Below are positions 6,901 through 12,775 of a stretch of 12,775 nt of DNA, piece by piece. The stretch covers positions 1-12,775 of the forward strand of contig DPIB01000126.1 in the NCBI GenBank assembly GCA_003522805.1, in the 5' to 3' direction. The notes under the pieces are model-generated. The model searched no databases. It worked only from the letters and a program-made list of their open reading frames with translations, and was not told where the DNA came from. The translations under genes were made by a program, and so were the position numbers. The number at the start of each line of letters is the position of its first letter. The stretch's first letter is position 1. The stretch is from Fervidobacterium sp. Its GTDB lineage: Bacteria; Thermotogota; Thermotogae; Thermotogales; Fervidobacteriaceae.

Positions 6901-8655
6901 CTAAATTTCTTCTCTTGATAATTGTGAATCAACAATGTCTCTGTAAGTCTCATTGCTCTCAAGCAATTCCGAGTGAGTACCAATTCCGACTATTCTTCCG
7001 TCACTCAAGACGATTATTTGATCAGCATGCATTATTGTCGCAACTCGCTGTGCAACTATTATAACTGTGGCATCGGAGGTTTCTCTAAACAATCTCAGTC
7101 TAACTTTTGCATCAGTCTTAAAATCCAATGCACTGAATGTATCATCAAAAAGGTAGATCATCGGCTTGCCAGCAATCGTCCTTGCTATCGAAACGCGTTG
7201 CTTTTGACCACCGGATAAGTTCAGACCAGCCTGGTCTATTACATAGTCAAGACCCTCAGGATACCTTGAAGCAAATTCCATAACTTGTGCTATATCAGCA
7301 GCATGCTCTACCATTTCGTCTGTTATCCATTCTCTTCCAAACCTTATGTTCTCTCTTATCGTTCCAGAAAAAATAATTGCCTTCTGAGTGGCATATCCTA
7401 TGTTCTTTCTTAGTATACTTAGTGGAAATTCTCTAACATCGATGCCATCGATTTTAACACTTCCAGTTGTAACATCGTAGAATCTTGGTATCAAATTGAG
7501 TAAAGTGGATTTTCCCGAGCCTGTTGCACCAATAATAGCAGTAATTTTTCCTGGTAAAGCCTTGAATGTAATATTCTCCAATACTGGTTCGCCTGCATTA
7601 GGGTAACAAAAAGTAACATTGTCGAATTCAACCACACCCTTGATACTATTCTCATGAATGTTTTCATACCATGTTTGGTCTGTACTTGATATTTGCGATG
7701 GTGGCAAATCCCTGATTTTTGGAGTAATCGATAGAACCTCATTAATCCTCTTTATAGAAACACTTGCCCTTGGGAGGAACACAAATATCACTGAAATCAT
7801 TATGAAAGAGAACATTATCTGCATCACATATTGCATAACTGCCATCATTTGTCCTACTTGAAGCTGCCCGACATCTATCTGCTTAGCTCCAAACCAAATT
7901 ATCATTATCATAGTAAAGTTCATTACGATCATCATATATGGAAAGAGTGTGGATGCAACACGGTTTATTTTGAGTGCGGTGCTTGTTAAATCGTTGTTTG
8001 CTTCACTAAAACGTTTTTTCTCGTGTTCTTCTTTGTTGAATGCTCTTATAACCCGTATGCCTGTGACCCTTTCACGCAGTACAAGGTTAAGCTTATCTAT
8101 CTTCTGCTGCATACTCTTAAACCATGGTACTACTACCCATGTTATCAGTCCAAGACCTGCAAACATGATAGGTACAGAAATGAACAGAACACTCGTGAGT
8201 TTTGCATCTTTATTAATCGCCATCAGTATACCGCCAATTGCCATAACAGGAGCCATGACAACCATTCTTAATATCATCATTGTTGCCTGCTGTATTTGCG
8301 TAACATCGTTAGTAGTTCTTGTTATTAAAGACGAGGTACTAAATTGGTCTATTTCCTCTAGCGAGAATGAGTTGACCTTTTCAAAAATCGCTCCACGCAG
8401 ATCTCTACCAAGCCCCATACTAACATTAGATGATGTGTAACTGGCAAAGATCGCACACGCAGCAGATATCAGTGAATAAATCAGCATCTCACCGCCTACT
8501 TTCCAGATATAGCTGACATCACCTTTCGTAATCCCTTTATCAACTATATCTGACATGAGGTCTGGTAGATACAAGCTTATCACTGACTGGACGATCACGA
8601 GCAGCATGGTAACTAATATCAGTAGCCAATACCTTAAAATGAACTTTTTTAACAT
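6901..8655 (-). CDS. ABC exporter half-transporter, TM287-like (degenerate-site subunit)
   Basis: Half-transporter of 584 residues: membrane domain (about 1-310, opening FILRYWLLILVTMLLVIVQS) and ATPase domain. It has Walker A GATGSGKST (376-384), Q-loop Gln424 and a perfect signature LSGGQKQR (480-487). The Walker B catalytic Glu is replaced by Asp505 (YLFDDTFSALD) and the switch His by Gln536 (IVAQRVATI). This is the expected pattern of the non-hydrolysing site in heterodimeric exporters such as T. maritima TM287/TM288. Its intact LSGGQ completes the working site of the partner. The ATG start has a GGGGAGGA site just upstream and overlaps the marR stop by 7 bp, so the two are probably translated together. 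Both changes are substitutions in an intact frame, so this is functional asymmetry and not decay. Confidence 0.94.
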   Translation of the reverse strand: MLKKFILRYWLLILVTMLLVIVQSVISLYLPDLMSDIVDKGITKGDVSYIWKVGGEMLIYSLISAACAIFASYTSSNVSMGLGRDLRGAIFEKVNSFSLEEIDQFSTSSLITRTTNDVTQIQQATMMILRMVVMAPVMAIGGILMAINKDAKLTSVLFISVPIMFAGLGLITWVVVPWFKSMQQKIDKLNLVLRERVTGIRVIRAFNKEEHEKKRFSEANNDLTSTALKINRVASTLFPYMMIVMNFTMIMIIWFGAKQIDVGQLQVGQMMAVMQYVMQIMFSFIMISVIFVFLPRASVSIKRINEVLSITPKIRDLPPSQISSTDQTWYENIHENSIKGVVEFDNVTFCYPNAGEPVLENITFKALPGKITAIIGATGSGKSTLLNLIPRFYDVTTGSVKIDGIDVREFPLSILRKNIGYATQKAIIFSGTIRENIRFGREWITDEMVEHAADIAQVMEFASRYPEGLDYVIDQAGLNLSGGQKQRVSIARTIAGKPMIYLFDDTFSALDFKTDAKVRLRLFRETSDATVIIVAQRVATIMHADQIIVLSDGRIVGIGTHSELLESNETYRDIVDSQLSREEI

Positions 8656-9116
8656 TCTGTTCCTCCCCTCTCAATATAATAATTTGAAAGATGATTTTTC
8701 ACTTTAGAAAGCAAACTCATAAGCGATGATTTCTCGATATCCGATAATTCTGAAAGGATTATTTCTTCCGTTTCTTTTGTAAACTCTTTGATCTGTGATA
8801 GAATGGCTTGCGCTTTGTCGGTCAAGTAAACTCTGGATATTCTTCTATCCTTTTCGTCAATTCTCCTGTAAATCAGGCCTTTTCTTTCCATTCTTTTAAG
8901 CATAACAGCAATCGTACCTGGTTCTACATTTATAGATATTGCTATCTCTCTTTGACTTGCGCCTGGTTTGTGCTCCAATAGGAAGAGAATAGGGATTTGA
9001 CCAGGGTGAAGGTCATACTTTTTTACTGTTGTTTCATACACGATCTTGAAGATGTACTTCTGGATCAACGAAAGATAGTACAAAATACTCCTTTCGCCAT
9101 TGGTATAATCTCTCAT
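8649..9116 (-). CDS. MarR-family transcriptional regulator of the exporter operon
   Basis: A 155-residue winged-helix dimer of the MarR family. The DNA-binding core covers about residues 38-105: PGQIPILFLLEHKPGASQREIAISINVEPGTIAVMLKRMERKGLI, with a wing RRIDEKDRRISRVYLT carrying the family's conserved Asp-Arg pair. Amphipathic helices at both ends would form the dimer interface and ligand pocket. ATG 9116 is preceded by AAAGGAGGT. It is the first gene of the operon, directly upstream of and overlapping the two exporter subunits. The usual reading is a repressor that releases its own promoter when an exported compound binds. Possible operator repeats overlap the promoter at 9145-9175. The ligand is unknown. 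Confidence 0.93.
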   Translation of the reverse strand: MRDYTNGERSILYYLSLIQKYIFKIVYETTVKKYDLHPGQIPILFLLEHKPGASQREIAISINVEPGTIAVMLKRMERKGLIYRRIDEKDRRISRVYLTDKAQAILSQIKEFTKETEEIILSELSDIEKSSLMSLLSKVKNHLSNYYIERGGTEC

Positions 9117-9144
9117 AACTAACCTCCTTTTGAAAAGGTTTGAC

Positions 9145-9175
9145 GTATAACCATTAGATGTATAACTATATTATA
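9145..9175. repeat. TATAAC repeats near the marR promoter (candidate operator)
   Basis: On the plus strand GTATAAC occurs at 9145-9151 and again at 9160-9166, 15 bp apart. The second copy also forms an imperfect-palindrome arm with TTATA at 9171-9175 (TATAA, 5-nt spacer, TTATA), overlapping the TATAAT box of marR. Position and symmetry suit an autoregulatory MarR site. AT-rich repeats occur by chance in such DNA, so this is tentative. Confidence 0.4.
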
Positions 9176-9202
9176 TGGTATCATTATGGGTAATTTTGTC
9201 AA
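9170..9202 (-). promoter_or_regulatory. Probable promoter of the marR-exporter operon
   Basis: On the minus strand a perfect TTGACA (9202-9197) and a perfect TATAAT (9175-9170) lie upstream of marR, giving an mRNA leader of about 45 nt. The spacing between the boxes is 21 nt, longer than the usual 16-19. The real -10 may be a poorer CATATA with 19-nt spacing, or the promoter may need an activator. The remainder of this 287-bp intergenic region holds no gene that I can see. Confidence 0.5.
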
Positions 9203-9243
9203 CATGTTTTCGAAAAAATCATCGAATATCATATAATCTGAAA

Positions 9244-9263
9244 TCACTATAATTCACTATAAT
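9244..9263. repeat. Perfect 10-bp tandem duplication
   Basis: TCACTATAAT occurs twice in direct succession in the divergent intergenic region between marR and the LEA-like gene. Each copy contains TATAAT on the plus strand, but no convincing -35 box lies 16-19 nt upstream of either. It may be a protein-binding site in the shared control region or a simple slippage duplication. Confidence 0.6.
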
Positions 9264-9334
9264 TCGTAAATCTTGGTTTTCCTAGTTTATTTGGATGAGT
9301 CAACTTCTCCCAAGCAGTTCGGTAAATCTATAAC

Positions 9335-9363
9335 TACAAATTAGGCATTTAATATGATATAAT
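9335..9363 (+). promoter_or_regulatory. Probable extended -10 promoter of the LEA-like/ruvB operon
   Basis: TGATATAAT at 9355-9363 is an extended -10 with a perfect TATAAT hexamer. The matching -35 (TACAAA, 9335-9340, 17-nt spacing) is poor. Transcription would begin near 9370, about 34 nt before the ATG at 9404. The three other plus-strand TATAAT hexamers in this intergenic region (9232, 9248, 9258) lack the TGn extension. Confidence 0.5.
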
Positions 9364-9403
9364 ATTTTTATTCTTTTTGCTAGATGCGAGGCATATTATA
9401 TTT

Positions 9404-9886
9404 ATGAAAAATAAGTTGAGTGTTTCTTCTTTCTTTGGTTTGTGCCTAATTATCATCTTATCAGTTTCAGTAACCTTATTAGTTGCTTCTTTCAATAATC
9501 TGAAGCATAGTTTTTTGCATTTGACAAATATTGATGCGAAATTGATCCTCGATGGTTGTTCTATAAAGGGAATAACGTTGGAATGTAATGCCAATCTTGA
9601 TATAGATTCAAGTGGTATACCTTACGAGATAGAATTGATCCAGCTAAAAATGTACAACGAAAAAGGTGAGCATATGGGGAGCTGGGCAACTGATTCCGTT
9701 ACAACGGTGGATAGTGAGTTCATAATTTCTATTTCAGATGTTCAAATTTTTAAGTACTTCGAAGATGATAATTTTAAGATATATCTCGATGGTTTTGTAA
9801 AGGTTAAATTCGATATTGGCAAATATGGTATGAAGCTTAATTTACCGCTAGAAACAGAGGTGTTAGATTTTGAAAGAAAAGAATGA
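9404..9886 (+). CDS. Membrane-anchored protein with LEA-like (WHy-type) beta domain
   Basis: A 160-residue protein of uncertain function. Residues 9-31 (FFGLCLIIILSVSVTLLVASFNN) form one hydrophobic segment after a short KNK-containing start, so it is a signal anchor or uncleaved signal peptide with the rest outside. The remainder alternates short beta strands (AKLILDGCSIKGITLECNANLDIDSSGIPYEI, then two further amphipathic blocks ending LNLPLETEVL). This resembles the LEA14/WHy fold, in which NVDIDNPNxIPL-type turns are typical; the assignment is by pattern only. ATG 9404 is chosen over TTG 9377 because TTG would lie only about 7 nt from the predicted transcription start and would put nine polar residues before the anchor. 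Its ribosome site (GAGG, 12 nt away) is weak. The stop overlaps ruvB by 17 bp. It is the first gene of the plus-strand operon. Confidence 0.75.
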   Translation: MKNKLSVSSFFGLCLIIILSVSVTLLVASFNNLKHSFLHLTNIDAKLILDGCSIKGITLECNANLDIDSSGIPYEIELIQLKMYNEKGEHMGSWATDSVTTVDSEFIISISDVQIFKYFEDDNFKIYLDGFVKVKFDIGKYGMKLNLPLETEVLDFERKE

Positions 9887-10952
9887 GTTAACTGAAGAAA
9901 AATACATAAGTAGTGATCAAGACACTCTAAAGGATGAGAGCAGAATAGTCTCTCCTGAAAGAACCGGGTATGATACTTATTCACTTCGACCAAGGCTTTT
10001 GTCCGAGTACATCGGTCAAGATAATATAAAAGAGAGGTTAAAGCTCTCAATTCAAGCATCCAAAATGCGTAGTGAACAACTTGACCATATACTTCTTGCT
10101 GGGCCTCCAGGGCTTGGAAAAACTACTTTGGCAACAATTGTTGCAAATGAACTAAACGCAAGTATACACATTACGAGTGGCCCAATACTAGAAAAGCAAG
10201 GTGATCTCGCTGCTATACTGACTAACCTGGAGTATGGAGATGTGCTTTTCATAGATGAAATCCATAGGATGAATAGGAGTGTAGAAGAAATACTATATTC
10301 TGCGATGGAAGACTACCAAATCGATATAATGATTGGCAAAGGACCAGCAGCAAAATCCATAAGGGTGGAACTCCAACCGTTTACATTGGTGGGTGCAACT
10401 ACTCGCAGTGGTTTACTTACTTCGCCGTTACGTAATAGGTTCGGTATGATATTTGAAATGACTTTCTATTCAGAGAAAGAACTTCAACTTATCATATCAA
10501 GGGCTGCAGAAGTTATGGGGATACGTATACAAGAAGACGCATCATCGTCCTTAGCTAAGAGGGCACGTGGGACTCCAAGAATTGCTATCAGATTATTGAA
10601 AAGGGTGCGAGATCTCAGCACTGTGAAAGGTAAAGAAGAAATTGACATATCCACAGTTGAAGAGGTTATGAACCTTTTGAGGATAGATGAGATTGGTCTT
10701 GATGAAATGGATAGAAAGCTTCTAAGAATCATTATCGAAACTTACAAAGGTGGACCTGTTGGACTGAAGGCACTATCTGCATCAATTGGCGTTACGGAAG
10801 ATACCATCTCAGAAGTATATGAGCCATTCCTAGTGCAATGTGGTTTCATAGCTAGAACCGCAAGGGGTAGAATTGCGACTGAAAAAGCATATAAATACTT
10901 TGGACTTTCAAAAACTTTGGGAGGTTTATTTGATGACCCTTTCGCCAGATGA
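9870..10952 (+). CDS. ruvB: Holliday junction branch-migration ATPase RuvB
   Basis: Hexameric AAA+ motor that, with RuvA, drives Holliday junction branch migration in recombinational repair. Of 360 residues, 40-50 carry the family opening RPRLLSEYIGQ; Walker A is GPPGLGKTT (78-86), Walker B VLFIDEIHR (125-133), and sensor 1 lies in TLVGATTRSGLLTSPLRNRFG, which holds the arginine finger. RGTPRIAIRLLKRVRD (sensor 2) follows, then the C-terminal winged helix GGPVGLKALSASIGVTEDTISEVYEPFLVQCGF. TTG 9870 is the only usable start: no ATG, GTG or other TTG occurs in frame before the conserved core, and GAGGTG lies 7 nt upstream. This gives an acidic N-terminal tail longer than in E. coli or T. maritima RuvB. 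It overlaps the LEA-like gene by 17 bp and yggS by 20 bp. Confidence 0.98.
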   Translation: MKEKNELTEEKYISSDQDTLKDESRIVSPERTGYDTYSLRPRLLSEYIGQDNIKERLKLSIQASKMRSEQLDHILLAGPPGLGKTTLATIVANELNASIHITSGPILEKQGDLAAILTNLEYGDVLFIDEIHRMNRSVEEILYSAMEDYQIDIMIGKGPAAKSIRVELQPFTLVGATTRSGLLTSPLRNRFGMIFEMTFYSEKELQLIISRAAEVMGIRIQEDASSSLAKRARGTPRIAIRLLKRVRDLSTVKGKEEIDISTVEEVMNLLRIDEIGLDEMDRKLLRIIIETYKGGPVGLKALSASIGVTEDTISEVYEPFLVQCGFIARTARGRIATEKAYKYFGLSKTLGGLFDDPFAR

Positions 10953-11637
10953 GATACGCCGAAATATCGAGATCCTTTTTGAAAAAATAGCATTTCATGC
11001 TGAAAAAGTAGGTAGAGACCCCAAAGAGATCAAACTAGTAGCAGTGACAAAAACTCACCCGGCCGAGGTAATAAGATCAGCTTATCAAATTGGTTTAAGA
11101 TCATTCGGAGAAAACTATGCACAGGAATTGAGAGACAAAGCGAAAACATTGGCGTTCGATGCCATAGAGTGGCATTTTATAGGCAGGATACAGACAAATA
11201 AACTGAAGTACGTAGTACCGGTTGCCGAGTATATTCAGTCCGTGTACAGAAAAGAAGAAATGGAAGAGATAGAAAAGATCGCTGCACGAATTGGGAAAAA
11301 GCAAAAGGTTTTGATTGAGGTAAATGTTTCAGGCGAAGAAACAAAGGGCGGTATCAAAACGGATGATGTCCAGACTTTTGTTGAAGAGTGCCTATCTTAC
11401 AGAAATGTCGAAATAGTGGGTCTCATGACGATGGCACCATTTATCGAACCAGAAAACACACGACACTATTTCAAGAAGCTTTTTGCCTTAAGAGAAGAAT
11501 TGCGAAGATTCTACCCAAATATAATCGAACTTTCAATGGGAATGACAAATGATTTCACGGTAGCAATCGAAGAAGGAAGTACTATGCTAAGGATAGGAAC
11601 TGCCATATTTGGTGAGAGAGAATATAAGAAGGATTGA
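10933..11637 (+). CDS. yggS: PLP-binding homeostasis protein, YggS/PLPBP family
   Basis: Single-domain TIM-barrel protein of 234 residues that binds pyridoxal 5'-phosphate and is known in other bacteria to balance free PLP and amino/keto acid pools. It has no accepted enzymatic activity. The PLP lysine is in LVAVTKTHP. Other family blocks are GENYAQEL, WHFIGRIQTNK, VLIEVNVSGEETKGG, GLMTMAP, LSMGMTNDFTVAIEEGSTMLRIGTAIFG. The ATG at 10933 lies inside the end of ruvB with GGGAGG 8 nt upstream. The frame stays open further back, but the extra residues there are ruvB in another frame and not part of the family. Followed by yggT, a common pairing in bacteria. Confidence 0.97.
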   Translation: MTLSPDEIRRNIEILFEKIAFHAEKVGRDPKEIKLVAVTKTHPAEVIRSAYQIGLRSFGENYAQELRDKAKTLAFDAIEWHFIGRIQTNKLKYVVPVAEYIQSVYRKEEMEEIEKIAARIGKKQKVLIEVNVSGEETKGGIKTDDVQTFVEECLSYRNVEIVGLMTMAPFIEPENTRHYFKKLFALREELRRFYPNIIELSMGMTNDFTVAIEEGSTMLRIGTAIFGEREYKKD

Positions 11638-11648
11638 GGAGTGATAAT

Positions 11649-11945
11649 ATGTTTGTTCTGGGGAATTTTTTCTCAGCGGTAGGGATTGTCTTAAGAGTAT
11701 TTGTAGACTTCGAAACAGCGGTTATTATAATAAGTGCTATATTAAGCTGGATTCCTGGAATCCGACAATTCGGTTTCTACAACTTTTTAAGGAATTTAGC
11801 AGATATCGTAGAAAGGCCACTCAGACGCTTTATCCCAAATATAGGATATGTGGACATCACACCTCTAATAGCAATCCTGATTTTGATATTCGTTGACAGG
11901 TTCTTGGCTCAAACACTTATAGACCTAGGATGGAGACTGAAGTGA
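11649..11945 (+). CDS. yggT: YggT-family membrane protein
   Basis: A 98-residue integral membrane protein with two hydrophobic segments (about 5-37 and 70-90) joined by a basic loop. The family signature is SWIPGIRQ, then ERPLRRFIPNIGYVDITPLIAILIL, matching the P-x-R-x-x-P-x-x-G-x-x-D-x-(S/T)-P pattern. YggT proteins are linked in other bacteria to osmotic or division-related roles, but no precise activity is established. ATG 11649 has AGGAG 7 nt upstream. A TTG at 11634 in the same frame overlaps the yggS stop but lacks a site, so it is not used. Its stop overlaps the GTG of nadK as GTGA. Confidence 0.92.
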   Translation: MFVLGNFFSAVGIVLRVFVDFETAVIIISAILSWIPGIRQFGFYNFLRNLADIVERPLRRFIPNIGYVDITPLIAILILIFVDRFLAQTLIDLGWRLK

Positions 11946-12775
11946 AGTTCTCAGATGAAGATGTTGATGTTAAAGATGTCAAAGTAGGGATTTGCTATAG
12001 AATTGATTATCATCAGTCTGCTGAAATAGTATTGGATAGATTAAGGGAAAAGTTAAATATTGCCTTTTTTGTAGAATCATCAAACGATTTTACAGATTTA
12101 CCACTATGTGATATTGTCATTGTAGTCGGTGGTGATGGTACTGTTCTGCGAACACTAAAAAAGATCTCAAAACCAGTTTTAGGCATCAAAGCTGGTAGAC
12201 TCGGTTTTTTCTCAGGCTACCGTTTAGATGAGTTAAACAACTTAATTGAAGATTTAGCAAAATGGACTTTTGTGGAAGATAAACGTTGGGTATTGAGAGT
12301 TGAAGCTAACGGAAAGTGTTATTACGCAATAAACGATGCAGTGGTTCAGAAAGACCTAACTCAGAAAATCGTGGATTTCGATGTCGAGATACTAGGTGGG
12401 GAGTTTTTGTATCACGCTGATGGTGTTATAGTAAGCACTCCAACCGGCTCGTCAGCTTATTCACTTGCTCTTGGTGGGCCTATAATGCTTCCGAATGTAG
12501 AGGCATTTGTAATAACTCCCATCGCTCCTCAATTTCTTGCTACGAGGAGCTTGATTATTCCGAGTAGTGAGAATATAAGAATATCTGTTAATGAAGAAGT
12601 TAACCTGATAATCGATGGAGACTTGGTGGAAAGAGTCAAAGAAATTCGTGTAAGAAAGAGTTCCAGAAGAGTTTGTATTCTCAGGCCTATAGGATATGAT
12701 TTTTCAACTTCTATTAAAGAAAAGATAGGCTATGGGAGAAACGTTCTGGGAATATTAAACCATCCCGCCACCTAT
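11942..12775 (+). CDS. nadK: NAD kinase (3' end cut by window edge)
   Basis: ATP- or polyphosphate-dependent kinase that phosphorylates NAD to NADP, the only route to NADP. The frame is open to the right edge: 278 codons are present without a stop. Motifs are VVVGGDGTVLR (GGDGT at residues 63-67), GIKAGRLGFFSGY, AINDAVVQKD, HADGVIVSTPTGSSAYSLALGGP and APQFLATRSLIIPSS, and IKEKIGYGRN lies near the usual C-terminus, so only a few residues are probably missing. GTG 11942 overlaps the yggT stop as GTGA, with GGAG 6 nt upstream, and is preferred. ATG 11930 in the same frame would add four residues and overlap yggT more. Last visible gene of the plus-strand operon. Confidence 0.96.
   Translation, partial: MKFSDEDVDVKDVKVGICYRIDYHQSAEIVLDRLREKLNIAFFVESSNDFTDLPLCDIVIVVGGDGTVLRTLKKISKPVLGIKAGRLGFFSGYRLDELNNLIEDLAKWTFVEDKRWVLRVEANGKCYYAINDAVVQKDLTQKIVDFDVEILGGEFLYHADGVIVSTPTGSSAYSLALGGPIMLPNVEAFVITPIAPQFLATRSLIIPSSENIRISVNEEVNLIIDGDLVERVKEIRVRKSSRRVCILRPIGYDFSTSIKEKIGYGRNVLGILNHPATY

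Noticed and set aside
6618..7064. A 148-codon plus-strand frame spanning the junction of the two exporter genes
   Set aside because: It is opposite both exporter genes, with low-complexity Ser/Pro/Leu composition expected of a complement of coding DNA.
7949..8440. A 163-codon open frame on the plus strand antisense to the TM287-like gene
   Set aside because: It has no ribosome site, no recognisable domain, and lies fully opposite a well-supported ABC gene.
6901..8655. Pseudogene status for the TM287-like subunit because of missing catalytic residues
   Set aside because: The frame is intact, the other motifs are perfect, and the same changes are the known design of heterodimeric exporters.
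9244..9263. CRISPR or insertion-site repeat
   Set aside because: There are only two adjacent 10-bp copies, with no spacers, no terminal inverted repeats and no transposase.
10873..10932. Extension of yggS upstream of ATG 10933
   Set aside because: The extra residues are the end of ruvB in a shifted frame and are not part of the YggS family; the strong GGGAGG site points to 10933.

Overview
The window comes from a bacterial chromosome, most likely a member of the Thermotogae. It is moderately AT-rich with very strong AAAGGAGG-type ribosome binding sites and tightly overlapping genes. The proteins resemble, from memory, those of Thermotoga maritima: the heterodimeric exporter TM287/TM288, the family-4 uracil-DNA glycosylase TM0511, the epimerase TM0509, and the RuvB and NAD kinase of that species. 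A genus such as Fervidobacterium is my best guess. It is an inference from protein resemblance and base composition, not a search result. I see no mobile element, tRNA, rRNA or CRISPR array.

Layout. (1) Positions 1-704, plus strand: the 3' end of a gene joining a degenerate formylglycine-generating-enzyme/sulfatase-modifying-factor-like domain to a PDZ domain. It meets the next operon tail to tail, the two stop codons sharing the palindrome CTAG. (2) Positions 4636 down to 701, minus strand: an operon of udg, a DtxR-like regulator without recognisable metal ligands, a GalE-type epimerase, the fork-repair ATPase rarA and a macrodomain protein. The last four overlap one another. A good promoter lies at 4806-4835, followed by an RNA leader of about 160 nt with short competing hairpins. 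(3) Positions 9116 down to 4931, minus strand: a MarR regulator followed by the two halves of a heterodimeric ABC exporter, closed by a clear intrinsic terminator at 4875-4907. (4) Positions 9404 to the right edge, plus strand: a membrane-anchored LEA-like protein, ruvB, yggS, yggT and a nearly complete NAD kinase, every junction overlapping except yggS-yggT, which is 11 bp apart.

How it fits together. Two operons carry genome-maintenance genes: udg, rarA and the macrodomain in one, ruvB in the other. Between them lies a typical MarR-controlled multidrug-type exporter whose two ATP sites are unequal by design. The most interesting points are the coupling of a fork ATPase to an ADP-ribose-binding macrodomain, the missing ordinary start codon of rarA (its conserved N-terminus is encoded upstream of the first ATG/GTG/TTG and inside galE), the degenerate DtxR-like regulator, and the degenerate sulfatase-modifying-factor domain fused to PDZ. 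Nothing here is a clear new defence or mobile system; most genes are core housekeeping genes.
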